Positions 17,263 to 26,717 of a stretch of DNA of 64,000 bases are shown one piece after another. Positions within the stretch are counted from its first letter, which is position 1; each line of letters begins with the position of its first letter. The stretch spans positions 150,155-214,154 of the forward strand of contig DASXTC010000053.1 of assembly GCA_036505635.1 (NCBI GenBank), given 5' to 3'. The position numbers were made by a program, and so were the translations under genes. This DNA is from DASXTC01 sp036505635 (GTDB taxonomy: Bacteria > Acidobacteriota > Polarisedimenticolia > JACPZX01 > DASXTC01). The notes beneath the pieces were generated by a model, which ran no database searches, was not told the origin of the DNA, and saw only the letters and a list, made by a program, of their open reading frames with translations.

Positions 17263-18218
17263 TACCTACCTCCGTCCTTTTCCGCCCCTTCAACAGGAGC
17301 CGGCACGGGCATCACCGCGATCCTGTCTCTCCAGCGCAGGTCCACGTACTCGATGCGGCCGCCGTCCTCCTCGCCGGGCCTGATGCGATCCCTGATGGCG
17401 AAATAGCTGTCCAGGTTTCTCAGCGGGTCCTCGGTCGATAGCCTCAGGTCGTACTCCTCTGCCTCCAGACGCAGCACCACCATGTCCGACTCAGACACGT
17501 CGATCTCGGAGACCTGGGCGTAGAAGCCCGGATCCCTCTCCGCCAGGGCGCGCGTCACCGACACGCCCCGGGCGAGCGCCCGGCTCAGGCGCGCGCCGGC
17601 CGGGTCCGTCCCGGACGCGGGGGACGCCGCCCGCGCCACGTCCGCCCTCTTCATCGCGTCGAGCCCCTTGATGATCGGAAAGTCATAGCGCGCGTATCGC
17701 GGCCCGAAGCGATCGATCGGCATCCCGTTCACGTCGAGGAGCCAGACGGTGCCTCCCATCAGGGCGAGCCCTCCCGCCTCGCGCTCGCCGATGGCGATCA
17801 CCACCGAGTCGGGCAGCCGGCGCTGCACCCGCACCGAGCCGGTCGAGCCGATCCACGGATGACGCCGCACCTTCTTCTCCAGCTCGTCGAGATCGAGCGT
17901 CAGGATGTTTTGCCCCATCGCGTCTTTGACCAGATCCTGGATCTCGCCGTCGAGCGCCTCGCCGGCTCCCTTCACCGTCACCGTCTCGAGCCGGAAGCGC
18001 CAGGGGCCGGCGGCCCAGCGCGCCCCCAGAAGGATGCAGACGCCCACCGACGCCGCCGCGACCGCCCAGCCGATGGTCAGCAGCGTCATCCTGAGGGCCG
18101 TGCGCCGTCTCCGGCGCGCGCGCACCATCCTGTTGCCGTCCCGCCTCAGGTACTTCAGCTCGTCGCCGCGAGCCGGCAAGTGGACCCGCCGCTGCACGTG
18201 CCGATAGGGCGTCGCCAT
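17262..18218 (-). CDS. ftsQ: Cell division protein FtsQ (POTRA domain)
   Basis: This 318-residue bitopic protein has a basic cytoplasmic N-terminus, one transmembrane helix near residues 43-66, then a POTRA domain (about 75-145) with LPDSVVIAIGEREA, and the FtsQ beta domain. It recruits FtsL/FtsB and later divisome proteins in the periplasm. It lies 4 bases after murB and overlaps ftsA by one base. No ddl gene separates murB and ftsQ here. Confidence 0.92.
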   Translation of the reverse strand: MATPYRHVQRRVHLPARGDELKYLRRDGNRMVRARRRRRTALRMTLLTIGWAVAAASVGVCILLGARWAAGPWRFRLETVTVKGAGEALDGEIQDLVKDAMGQNILTLDLDELEKKVRRHPWIGSTGSVRVQRRLPDSVVIAIGEREAGGLALMGGTVWLLDVNGMPIDRFGPRYARYDFPIIKGLDAMKRADVARAASPASGTDPAGARLSRALARGVSVTRALAERDPGFYAQVSEIDVSESDMVVLRLEAEEYDLRLSTEDPLRNLDSYFAIRDRIRPGEEDGGRIEYVDLRWRDRIAVMPVPAPVEGAEKDGGR

Positions 18219-18222
18219 CAGT

Positions 18223-19125
18223 TCAGCTCCAGATGATCACTTCCTCTTGCAGCGTCACACCCGACCTCTCCAGCACCTTCCTCTTGATCAGATCGAGCAG
18301 ATCGATCACGTCCTGCGCCGTGGCGTCGCCTCGGTTCACGATGAAGTTGCCGTGCGCCTGCGACACCGACGCGCCCCCGACGCTCAAGCCTTTCAGGCCC
18401 AGGGAGTCGATCAACCGTCCGGCCGAATCCCCGGGTGGATTCTTGAAGACGCAGCCGGCGGAGCGCTCTCCGGGCGGCTGTGACCTCTGGCGCCTACCGG
18501 AGATCTCCCTGAGCTTCTCCTCGAGCTGCGCGCCGTCGCCCGGTTCGAGCTGGTAGACCGCCTCCACGATCACGTCGTCCGCTCCAAAGGGCGACTTGCG
18601 GTAGGCGAAATCGTCCGGTGTCACCGACCTGCGCCGCAGGGTCGCCTCGGCGCCGAAGTACGCCACCTCGCGCACGACGTCGGACATCTGCCCCCCGTAC
18701 GAACCGGCGTTCATGAAGACCGTGCCGCCGACGGTGCCCGGAATTCCTTCGGCGAACTCCAGCCCTCCCAGGCCACGACGCACGCACTCGCGCACGAGCT
18801 TCTTGACCACCACGCCGCACCCGGCCCTCACACGCGTCCCCTCGATGATCGGGCCGTGCTTGATCCCGCGCGTCAGGATCACGGGGGCCGAGAAGGGCCC
18901 GGGCCCCCCGATCAGGTTGGCGCCGCCGCCCACCACCAGCGGTCGACAGGAGGCCCGCTTCAGCTCGGCCAGCAGACGCCCCATCGCCTCGATGGTGTCG
19001 GGCCTGAAGACCCAGGCCACCGGCCCCCCCACCCCGATGGTGGTGAACTCGGCCAGCGTGTGCCCCTCCTCGGCGGCCACGCCGCAGCGCCGGGCGATCT
19101 GTTCGACGGATTCGGCCATGCTCAT
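18223..19125 (-). CDS. murB: UDP-N-acetylenolpyruvoylglucosamine reductase
   Basis: MurB reduces UDP-GlcNAc-enolpyruvate with NADPH to UDP-MurNAc in the cytoplasm. The FAD-binding segments (TTIGVGGP, VVGGGANLI, GIPGTVGG) and the catalytic serine region ending AGCVFKNPPG are visible. It belongs to the type I/IIa range at 300 residues. The ATG at 19125 is preferred over an upstream start at 19185, which would overlap murC by 40 bases; the ATG at 19119 is also possible. Confidence 0.96.
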   Translation of the reverse strand: MSMAESVEQIARRCGVAAEEGHTLAEFTTIGVGGPVAWVFRPDTIEAMGRLLAELKRASCRPLVVGGGANLIGGPGPFSAPVILTRGIKHGPIIEGTRVRAGCGVVVKKLVRECVRRGLGGLEFAEGIPGTVGGTVFMNAGSYGGQMSDVVREVAYFGAEATLRRRSVTPDDFAYRKSPFGADDVIVEAVYQLEPGDGAQLEEKLREISGRRQRSQPPGERSAGCVFKNPPGDSAGRLIDSLGLKGLSVGGASVSQAHGNFIVNRGDATAQDVIDLLDLIKRKVLERSGVTLQEEVIIWS

Positions 19126-19145
19126 CACCCATGCGGCCGGCAAAC

Positions 19146-20534
19146 TCAAACCGCCTCCTTCAGAAAATGATCGGCGACCTTCCACACGTCGCCCGCGCCC
19201 AGCGTGATCACCATGTCCCCACTCCGCGCCCTGGCCTTGAGGAGCCCGGCGGCCTCCTCAAGATCGCTCGCGTACGCGACGTCCCGGTGGCCGTGCGACT
19301 TGATCGCCGCGGCGAGGCTCTCGCCCGTCACTCCGGGGATCCGGTCCTCCCCGGCGCGGTAGATCTCGGTCACGATCAGGACGTCGGCCTGGTAGAACGA
19401 CCGGGCGAACTCGTCGGCAAGCGCCTGCACGCGCGAGTAACGGTGCGGCTGGAAGACGACCACCGTGCGTCGCTTCCATCCCTCACGCGCGGCGGCGAGC
19501 GTCGCGCGTATCTCGGTGGGGTGGTGCCCGTAGTCATCGATCACCATGATGTCCCCGGCGGTTCCCTTGTGCTGGAAGCGCCGGTCGGCCCCGGAGAACT
19601 CCGCCAGGTGCTCCGCGATGTCGGAGAACTTCAGGTCGAACTCGAGCCCGACACCGATCGCCGCCAGCGCGTTGTAGATGCTGTGGCGTCCCGGCACGCG
19701 AAGCCGGACGTCGCCGAGCCACCGGCCGCGGAAGATCACCTCGAAACGGGAGCTGAACTCCTTGAGCTCGAGGCTGGTGCCGACCAGGTCGGCCTGGCTG
19801 GCCAGCCCGTAGGTCATCAGCGTGCGCGACAGTCGCGGGATGATCGCCTGCACCTGAGGATCGTCGAGACAGGCGATCCCCATCCCGTAGAACGGGACCT
19901 TGTTGAGGAATCCCACGAAGGCGTCCACCAGCGACTCCATGCTGCCGTAGTGATTCAGGTGCTCGGCGTCGATGTTGGTGACCACGGCGATGGTGGGGGC
20001 CAGCCTCAGGAACGAACCGTCGCTCTCATCGGCCTCGGCCACCATCAGGTCCCCCTTGCCCAGCTTCGCCGAGCTTCCGAGGATGTTGAGCCGCCCACCG
20101 ATGACGATCGTCGGGTCGAGCCCCGCGCCCGACAGAACCTGCGCCACCATCGCGGTGGTGGAGGTCTTTCCGTGCGAGCCGGCGATCGCCACGCCGTACT
20201 TCATGCGCATCAGCTCGGCCAGCATCTCGGCGCGCGGGATGACGGGGACCTTGCGGCGGCCCGCCTCAGCCACCTCCGGGTTGTCGGCACCCACGGCCGA
20301 CGAGGTCACCACGACGTCGGTCCCGGCGATGTTGCCGGCGGCATGATCGTGGAAGACCTTCGCTCCCAGCTTCTCGAGCCTCTCGGTGACCGGCGTGCGC
20401 GCGAGGTCGGACCCCGAGACGGTGAAGCTCTGGTTGAGGAGCACCTCGGCGATCCCGCTCATGCCCGAGCCCCCGATGCCCACGAAGTGGATGTGCTGCG
20501 CCTTGCGGAAGAGAGGGTTGCGCGGTGAGTTCAT
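19146..20534 (-). CDS. murC: UDP-N-acetylmuramate--L-alanine ligase
   Basis: MurC adds the first amino acid, L-alanine, to UDP-MurNAc using ATP. The 462-residue protein has the Rossmann start (HFVGIGGSGMSG), the P-loop AGSHGKTST, the DESDGSF and NIDAEHLNHYG segments, and the C-terminal YGHHPTEI domain. The same frame stays open upstream to 22967, but that is a shadow of murG and ftsW. The ATG at 20534 overlaps the murG stop by four bases (ATGA). Confidence 0.97.
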   Translation of the reverse strand: MNSPRNPLFRKAQHIHFVGIGGSGMSGIAEVLLNQSFTVSGSDLARTPVTERLEKLGAKVFHDHAAGNIAGTDVVVTSSAVGADNPEVAEAGRRKVPVIPRAEMLAELMRMKYGVAIAGSHGKTSTTAMVAQVLSGAGLDPTIVIGGRLNILGSSAKLGKGDLMVAEADESDGSFLRLAPTIAVVTNIDAEHLNHYGSMESLVDAFVGFLNKVPFYGMGIACLDDPQVQAIIPRLSRTLMTYGLASQADLVGTSLELKEFSSRFEVIFRGRWLGDVRLRVPGRHSIYNALAAIGVGLEFDLKFSDIAEHLAEFSGADRRFQHKGTAGDIMVIDDYGHHPTEIRATLAAAREGWKRRTVVVFQPHRYSRVQALADEFARSFYQADVLIVTEIYRAGEDRIPGVTGESLAAAIKSHGHRDVAYASDLEEAAGLLKARARSGDMVITLGAGDVWKVADHFLKEAV

Positions 20535-21628
20535 GCCGCCAGCCCCCCCGTCGCCAGCTTCACGCACAGATCCGCGATCCGCGCGGCGGCGTCGGGCCGG
20601 CCCAGCGACCGGCTCGCCGCCGAAAGCCGCCCCAGCTTCTCCTCGCTGCCGAGCAGATCCATCACGACCGAGGCGAGCCTCTCTCCGGTCAGCTCGCTTT
20701 CGGTGATCGCGACCGCGGCGCCAGCGTCGACCAGCTTGCGCGCGTTGAAGGTCTGGTGGTCGTGTGCGGCGGCCGCGAACGGGATCAGCACCGCCGCCCG
20801 GCCCGCGCAGGTCAGCTCCGCCAGAGTCGTGGAGCCGCACCGGCTCACGAGCAGGTCGGCCCGCTCGAACGCGGCCGGCATCTCCCGGATGAAGGGGGCA
20901 AGGTCGTGGTCCGGTGCCCGGTCTGCCACGGAACGGTAGGCCTCGCTCACCGCCTCGAAGTGGGCCTCGCCAGTCTGGTGCGTGATGTGGAGCTTCCCCT
21001 TCATGCCCGCGAGCAGAGGCAGCGCCTCGCACATCGCGCGGTTGATGACGCGCGCCCCCTGGCTGCCCCCCAGAACGAGCAGACGTTTGACCGGACCGCC
21101 GCCAGTCCATCGTTTCAGTCCCGCGAACTCCGCGCGCACCGGGTTGCCCGTCACGACGCCGCGCCCGCCGAGCCGTTCGATCGACTCGGGGAAGGTCACG
21201 GCCACCTCCTTCACGAAGGGGGCGAGCCACCTGTTGGTCATCCCGGGCACGTAGTTCTGCTCGTGGATCAACGTCGGCACCCTTCTCATCACCGCCGCGG
21301 CCAGAACCGGCCCCGACGAGTAGCCACCGACCCCGATCACCAGATCGGGGCGCGTCCTGTGAATCAACCCGAAGCTCTGGGCCAGCGACAATGGGACGAT
21401 AGCCATCCCTCTGAGCCGGGCCCCCAGCCTCTTGCCCGTGATCCCCGCGGAGCGGATCGTGATGAGCCCGAACCCTTCCGCCGGAACGATCTTCGACTCC
21501 AGCCCGCGCTCGGTGCCGACGAACCGCACCTCGCAGCCGGGCATCCTTCCCTTCAGCTCCCGGGCGATCGCGATCCCCGGGAAGATGTGACCTCCCGTGC
21601 CTCCACCGGCCACGAGCACGGCGGCCAT
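20531..21628 (-). CDS. murG: UDP-N-acetylglucosamine--undecaprenyl-PP-MurNAc-pentapeptide transferase
   Basis: MurG is a GT28 glycosyltransferase on the inner face of the membrane that turns lipid I into lipid II. The GGTGGHIFP glycine loop is present at the start, GVGGYSSGP in the middle, and the LVSRCGSTTLAELT UDP-binding segment near residue 270. The length of 365 residues is typical. The ATG at 21628 is chosen; a GTG two codons upstream is possible. It follows ftsW by 6 bases and overlaps murC by 4. Confidence 0.97.
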   Translation of the reverse strand: MAAVLVAGGGTGGHIFPGIAIARELKGRMPGCEVRFVGTERGLESKIVPAEGFGLITIRSAGITGKRLGARLRGMAIVPLSLAQSFGLIHRTRPDLVIGVGGYSSGPVLAAAVMRRVPTLIHEQNYVPGMTNRWLAPFVKEVAVTFPESIERLGGRGVVTGNPVRAEFAGLKRWTGGGPVKRLLVLGGSQGARVINRAMCEALPLLAGMKGKLHITHQTGEAHFEAVSEAYRSVADRAPDHDLAPFIREMPAAFERADLLVSRCGSTTLAELTCAGRAAVLIPFAAAAHDHQTFNARKLVDAGAAVAITESELTGERLASVVMDLLGSEEKLGRLSAASRSLGRPDAAARIADLCVKLATGGLAA

Positions 21629-21634
21629 ACCCAC

Positions 21635-22729
21635 TCACGCCGCGCGCTGGCTGATGCTCAGCAGCACCCCCGAGGCCGTCAGCCCCGCCACCAGCGACGA
21701 GCCCCCGTACGACAGAAACGGCAGGGGCAGGCCTTTCGCTGGCAGCAACCCGAGCGACACGCTCATGTTGATCATCGCCTGGACCACGATGAACATGGTG
21801 ATCCCGGCGGCCAGGTAGCTTCCGAACAGATCGGGCGCGCGCGCCGCCACCCTGAGCCCCCGCCACATCACGACGAGGAAGCCCGCCGCGACGCAGCCGG
21901 TCCCGACGAGACCCAGCTCCTCGCCGATCACGGAGTAGATGAAGTCGGTGTATGGATAGGGCAGGAAGAAGAGCTTCTGGCGCCCTTCGTTCAGACCCAC
22001 GCCCGTGGTTCCGCCCGCCCCCACCGCGATTACGGACTGGCGCACCTGGTATCCGGCTCCGAGCGGATCCTCCTCGGGATTCATGAAGGCCGTCAGGCGT
22101 CTGAGCTGGTAGCCCTTCATCATCGGCAGGAGGACCAGCACCGCGAGCAGCACCACGCCCGCCATCGCTCCCAGGTAGCGCCAGCGCACACCGGCGGTCG
22201 CCAGCATCGCCGCCGCGAACAGGCACAGCGAGACCGCCGTGCCGAGATCGGGCTGCAGCACCACGAGAAAGATGAAGAAGCCGGGCAGCACGAGACAGGG
22301 AACCAACGTCCTCTGCGTGTTGTTGACCTCGCCGGGATCGCGCTGGAGCCGCCAGGCCAGAAACAGGATCAGGGCCAGCTTGGCGAACTCGGAAGGCTGC
22401 AGGGAGAAGGGCCCCAGCTTGAGCCAGCGATGAGTCCCGTTGATGGAGGGGCTCAGCAGCGCGCCAACGAGCATGAGGGCCGTGAGGCCGAACAACGCGT
22501 AGACGACGCTGGGCCGGCCCAACGCCCTGTAGTTGGCCTTCATCATGATGAACATGGCGCCCAGCCCCAGCGCCATCGCCAGCGATTGGCGGACCAGGAA
22601 GTGGTAGGGACTGCCGTATTTCTCCGCACCGATGACGGCCGATGCCGAATAGACCATCAGCAGCCCCATGCCGCACAGCAGGATGATGGCCACGAAGAGG
22701 ATCCGGTCGAATGCCAGCTTGCGCGGCAT
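21635..22729 (-). CDS. ftsW: Lipid II polymerase FtsW (SEDS family)
   Basis: This 364-residue polytopic membrane protein is a SEDS-family peptidoglycan glycosyltransferase specific to division. About ten helices are seen, plus conserved SEDS segments: VYSAS near the N-terminus, INGTHRWLKLGPFSLQPSE, QPDLGTA, FIYSVIGEELGL and PFLSYGGSS near the C-terminus. It partners with FtsI, encoded upstream in the same cluster. It overlaps the murD stop by one base. Confidence 0.96.
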   Translation of the reverse strand: MPRKLAFDRILFVAIILLCGMGLLMVYSASAVIGAEKYGSPYHFLVRQSLAMALGLGAMFIMMKANYRALGRPSVVYALFGLTALMLVGALLSPSINGTHRWLKLGPFSLQPSEFAKLALILFLAWRLQRDPGEVNNTQRTLVPCLVLPGFFIFLVVLQPDLGTAVSLCLFAAAMLATAGVRWRYLGAMAGVVLLAVLVLLPMMKGYQLRRLTAFMNPEEDPLGAGYQVRQSVIAVGAGGTTGVGLNEGRQKLFFLPYPYTDFIYSVIGEELGLVGTGCVAAGFLVVMWRGLRVAARAPDLFGSYLAAGITMFIVVQAMINMSVSLGLLPAKGLPLPFLSYGGSSLVAGLTASGVLLSISQRAA

Positions 22730-24144
22730 CAGCGCTGCCCTCCCGCCTGCGAGGCGAGCCGGGCGACGATGGTCCTGAAGTCCTCCCCGCGCTTGTCGTA
22801 CCCCGTGTACGCGTCAAACGACGCGCAACCGGGCGCCAGCAGGACGACGTCGCCGGAGCGCGCCAGGCCCGCGGCGACCCTCGCCGCCTCGGCGAGAGCG
22901 CCCGAGCGCGCGATGTGCGGCGCCGAACCCTCCAATCGACGCGCGATGTCGTCGCCCGCCTTTCCAAAGGTCACCACGGCCCTCAGGCCCGGACCCTTCG
23001 CCGACAGAGGGCGCTTGAGCGACTCGAAGTCGCCACCCTTGTCGTAGCCGCCCAGAAGGAGCACGATGGGGCGGGTAAAGGCCTCGAGCGCCCTCAGCGT
23101 CGAGCCCACGTTGGTGGCCTTCGAGTCGTTGTACCAGGCCACGCCGGCCACCTCGGCGACGAACTCGAGCCGGTGCGGCAGCGCCGTGAAGGCGCGCACC
23201 GCCCTGGCGATCGTCTCGACGGGCACGCCGCGGTGGTACGCCACGCAGGCCGCCGCCAGGACGTTTTCGAGGTTGTGACGCCCGGGGATCGGGACGTCGG
23301 TGGCGTCCATGATCGTCTCCTCGCGCGCGGCCGACCGCAGCGTCAGTCTCCCCCCGGAGAGCACCGCTCCCTCCTCCAGCTCCTGGGTGAGGCTGAAGGG
23401 ACAGAGACGCGCGGCGAGCCGCTCCGCGATGGGGATCACGGCGGGGTCGTCCCAGTTGACGATGGCGATGTCGTCGCCTCTCTGGTTCATGAAGATGCGC
23501 GTCTTGGCGGCGTAGTAGTCCTCCATCCTCTCGTACCGATCCTGATGGTCCGGGCTCAGGTTGAGCAGCACCGCGACGCGGGGGCTGAACCGCTCGATCC
23601 CTTCGAGCTGGAACGACGACAGCTCGGTCACGTAATGGACCCTGCGCGCCTCGGCCTCCGGCAGGTCCAGGTCACGTTCCATGACGCTGGTGAGCGGGAC
23701 CCCGATGTTGCCGCAGACCCGGATGGGGACTCCGGCCGTCTCGAGGATCTTCCCCGTCAGGGCGGTCACGGTGCTCTTGCCGTTGCTCCCCGTGATGCCG
23801 ATGAGGACTCCGCGCAGCCAGGGCGCGGCCAGCTCGACCTCCGCGATGATCGGGATGCCGGCGGCGCGCGCTCCGGCCAAGGGCGGCGCGGTCGGAGGAA
23901 CTCCCGGGCTGGCGACGACGATCTCGCACCCGCTGAAGACGTGCGGGTCGGTCGGGCCGGCGCGCAGCGTCACGCCGGCCTTGGCCAGCGCCCGGGCTTC
24001 GTCGCCGAGCGACGCGAACGGCTTGTCGTCGGCCGCGATCACCTGCACGCCCCGGCGCGAGAGAAAGCCCGCGGCGGCGGCACCGGACAGACCGAGGCCC
24101 ATCACTCCCGCCTTCTTCCACGGCATGCCCCGCGGTTCGGTCAC
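22729..24144 (-). CDS. murD: UDP-N-acetylmuramoylalanine--D-glutamate ligase
   Basis: MurD adds D-glutamate to UDP-MurNAc-L-Ala. The 471-residue protein has the Rossmann N-domain (MGLGLSG), the P-loop GITGSNGKST, the NLSPDHQDRY and NDSKATN motifs, and the C-terminal domain near LLLGGYDKGG. A GTG at 24144, spaced from an AGGTGAG site, is used as start; an ATG six codons inside is the alternative. It lies 7 bases after mraY. Confidence 0.97.
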   Translation of the reverse strand: MTEPRGMPWKKAGVMGLGLSGAAAAGFLSRRGVQVIAADDKPFASLGDEARALAKAGVTLRAGPTDPHVFSGCEIVVASPGVPPTAPPLAGARAAGIPIIAEVELAAPWLRGVLIGITGSNGKSTVTALTGKILETAGVPIRVCGNIGVPLTSVMERDLDLPEAEARRVHYVTELSSFQLEGIERFSPRVAVLLNLSPDHQDRYERMEDYYAAKTRIFMNQRGDDIAIVNWDDPAVIPIAERLAARLCPFSLTQELEEGAVLSGGRLTLRSAAREETIMDATDVPIPGRHNLENVLAAACVAYHRGVPVETIARAVRAFTALPHRLEFVAEVAGVAWYNDSKATNVGSTLRALEAFTRPIVLLLGGYDKGGDFESLKRPLSAKGPGLRAVVTFGKAGDDIARRLEGSAPHIARSGALAEAARVAAGLARSGDVVLLAPGCASFDAYTGYDKRGEDFRTIVARLASQAGGQR

Positions 24145-24151
24145 GGCCGGC

Positions 24152-25237
24152 TCACCTCAGCTTCAACGTGGACAACGACATCAGCGCGAACAGGATCGCG
24201 ATGATCCAGAACCGGATGGTGACCTTCTCTTCCTTCCAGCCGATCAGCTCGAAGTGGTGATGGATGGGAGCCATGCGGAAGACGCGCTTTCCCGTCAGGC
24301 GGAAGGATGCCACCTGGATGATCACGGACAGCGCCTCCGTCACGAAGAGGCCGCCGATCATCACGAGGAGGATCTCCTGCTTGGTGAGAACCGCCACGGT
24401 CCCGATTGCGCCACCCAGCGCCATCGAGCCCACGTCGCCCATGAAGACTTCCGCGGGCCGGCAGTTGTACCAGAGGAAGCCCAGGCTGGCCCCCACCATC
24501 GCGGAGCAGAACACCGTCAGCTCGCCGGCCCCCTTGACGTTGATGATCCCGAGGTAGTTGGCCGCCACCGCGTTGCCCGCCACGTAGGCGAGGATCGCGA
24601 AGGTGGCGGTCGCGATCAGCGCCGAGCCGATCGCCAGCCCGTCGAGCCCGTCGGTCAGGTTCACGGCGTTGGCGGCCCCCACGATCACGATGACGGCGAA
24701 GACGACGTAGAACCATCCCAGGTCCGGCGTGAAGGTCTTGATGAACGGCATCGAGAACTTGGTCGTGAAGAGCCCCAGGCGCGCCAGCCAGACCACCGCC
24801 GTGCCGATGGCTCCCGCCACGATCACCTGCAGCGCGAACTTGTCCCGCACGGTCAGGCCGAGGTTTCTCTTCCGGGTCAGCTTGCGGTAGTCGTCGTAGA
24901 ACCCGACCGCGCCGAAGGAGACCATGGAGGCCATCGCCAGCCAGACGAACACGTTGCCCAGGTCGGCCCACAGGAGCGTCGGGATGACCACCGCCGTGAT
25001 GATCAGGATCCCTCCCATCGTGGGGGTCCCCTGTTTCGAGTAATGGGATTGCGGGCCCTCCTCGCGGATGTGCTGGCCGACCTGCAGCCGGCGCAGCCTC
25101 CGGATCAGGAACGGCCCCAGACCGAGGGAGAGCGTGAGCGCCGTGAGGGCCGCCATCGCCGAGCGAAACGTGATGTAGCGGAAGACGTTGAGAGCGCCGA
25201 CCGAGCTGTGCAGTGGATAGAGCAGCCAGTAGAGCAT
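24152..25237 (-). CDS. mraY: Phospho-N-acetylmuramoyl-pentapeptide transferase
   Basis: MraY makes lipid I by moving phospho-MurNAc-pentapeptide to undecaprenyl phosphate in the inner membrane. The 361-residue polytopic protein shows the family motifs QGTPTMGG, YDDYRK, NAVNLTDGLDGLA, the EVFMGDVGS segment and the C-terminal HHHFE histidines. It starts 6 bases after murF. Confidence 0.97.
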   Translation of the reverse strand: MLYWLLYPLHSSVGALNVFRYITFRSAMAALTALTLSLGLGPFLIRRLRRLQVGQHIREEGPQSHYSKQGTPTMGGILIITAVVIPTLLWADLGNVFVWLAMASMVSFGAVGFYDDYRKLTRKRNLGLTVRDKFALQVIVAGAIGTAVVWLARLGLFTTKFSMPFIKTFTPDLGWFYVVFAVIVIVGAANAVNLTDGLDGLAIGSALIATATFAILAYVAGNAVAANYLGIINVKGAGELTVFCSAMVGASLGFLWYNCRPAEVFMGDVGSMALGGAIGTVAVLTKQEILLVMIGGLFVTEALSVIIQVASFRLTGKRVFRMAPIHHHFELIGWKEEKVTIRFWIIAILFALMSLSTLKLR

Positions 25238-25243
25238 CCTGTC

Positions 25244-26707
25244 TCATTCCTCGCCGAAGCGCTCCCTCAACGCCGCCACCACTTTCTCGAGCCCCACGCC
25301 TCTCGATCCCTTCACGAGGATCAGATCGCCCTGACGGGCGAGCCCCGCGGCCGCCGGCGCCGCCTCCTCCGCGCTCTCGAACCACCGCGTCTCCACCTCT
25401 GCCCCCGAGCCGAGCGCCATTCCGATCGCGCGCACCGATTCGCGGGCCAGCGGCCCGACGCCGATGACCACGCGGGCGCCCGCGGCGGCGATCGCGCGGC
25501 CGATCTCCTGGTGGGCGGCCACCTCGTCCGCGCCCAGCTCCAGCATCTCCCCCATCACGAGTACGCGGCGACCACCCGCGAGGGCCGGCACCGCCGAGGA
25601 GAGGACCTGAAGCGCGAAACGCATCGCGGCGGGGTTCGAGTTGTACGACTCGTCGAGAACGCGAACCGACTCACCGAGCCGGACCACGCGACCCCGCATG
25701 CCGAGCGGCTCCAGCTCCGGGAGCCGTTCGGCCATCGCCTCCAGCGAGATCCCCAGCATGTAGCCGGCGCTCATCGCGGCCATCGCGTTGTAGACGTGAT
25801 GCAACCCGACGAAGCGTGTCTTGACCCTCAGGCGGCGCGTCCCGCCGTTCTGCCCGTGCGCCACCTCGAAGGAGGAGCCTTCGAGGCCTTCCATCCGGTA
25901 GTCCGACGCCGTCAGATCGGAGGGCCGGTCGATCCCGAAGGTGAAGGGGTATCCCTTGAAGGATTCCAGGATCCTCCGGCAGCGATCGTCGTCGTTGTTG
26001 AAGATCCCGATGGTGTTCTCGCGCATCCCCGCGAACAGCTCCCCCTTGGCGGCGGCGACGTCGTCCACGTCGCGGAAGTGCGCCAGGTGCACCCCCGAGA
26101 CGTTCGTCAGGATCCCGATGTCCGGATCGGCGATCTCGGCCAGCCGCGCCAGCTCGCCCTGGTAGCTCATACCCATCTCCAGCACGGAGACCTGATGCTC
26201 GGGTTTGAGCTCCAGAAGCGAGAGCGGGCAACCGTAGAGATTGTTGAGGTTGCCGCGGGAAGCGTGGACCCTGAACGCCGCTCCGAGCGTGTGGCGCGTC
26301 ATCTCCTTGGTCGTGGTCTTGCCCGCCGAGCCGGTGATCCCCACCACCTTGACCGGATGCGAGCGGCGCACGAAAGAGGCCAGGTCCTGAAGCGCCCGGA
26401 GCGTGTCGGGCACCACGATCAGGGGCGTGGCGGAGCCGCGCGCCGCGATGGCCGCCGTCACCAGCTCCGGCCGGGAGACCATGAGGCCGCAGGCGCCCCT
26501 CTCCAGCGCGCCTCCCGCGAACCGGTGGCCGTCGTGGTTCGGCCCCGCGAGCGCGATGAAGAGGTCCCCCGGCCGCAGCGTGCGGCTGTCGATCGAGTAG
26601 CCCGCCGGGACGGTCCCGCCGGGGCCGCTCAGGGCGCCCCCCGTCACCGTCGCGATCGTCTCGAGCGTCAGCGGCCCCGAGCCCGGTGCGACGCCGGCAG
26701 CGGTCAT
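25244..26707 (-). CDS. murF: UDP-MurNAc-tripeptide--D-alanyl-D-alanine ligase
   Basis: MurF adds D-Ala-D-Ala to complete the UDP-MurNAc pentapeptide. Motifs include YSIDSRTL in the N-domain, the P-loop GITGSAGKTTTKE, the NLNNLYG segment and DESYNSNPAAM near residue 370. The ATG at 26707 is favoured because it follows the murE stop by 10 bases; an ATG at 26731 would overlap murE. The frame continues upstream to 26830 but that is murE sequence. Confidence 0.96.
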   Translation of the reverse strand: MTAAGVAPGSGPLTLETIATVTGGALSGPGGTVPAGYSIDSRTLRPGDLFIALAGPNHDGHRFAGGALERGACGLMVSRPELVTAAIAARGSATPLIVVPDTLRALQDLASFVRRSHPVKVVGITGSAGKTTTKEMTRHTLGAAFRVHASRGNLNNLYGCPLSLLELKPEHQVSVLEMGMSYQGELARLAEIADPDIGILTNVSGVHLAHFRDVDDVAAAKGELFAGMRENTIGIFNNDDDRCRRILESFKGYPFTFGIDRPSDLTASDYRMEGLEGSSFEVAHGQNGGTRRLRVKTRFVGLHHVYNAMAAMSAGYMLGISLEAMAERLPELEPLGMRGRVVRLGESVRVLDESYNSNPAAMRFALQVLSSAVPALAGGRRVLVMGEMLELGADEVAAHQEIGRAIAAAGARVVIGVGPLARESVRAIGMALGSGAEVETRWFESAEEAAPAAAGLARQGDLILVKGSRGVGLEKVVAALRERFGEE

Positions 26708-26717
26708 CGCCGCGCTC

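Noticed and set aside
19146..22967. A single 1273-codon frame covering murC and sequence upstream
   Set aside because: Only the last 462 codons match MurC. The rest is murG and ftsW in the wrong frame, a common effect in GC-rich DNA.
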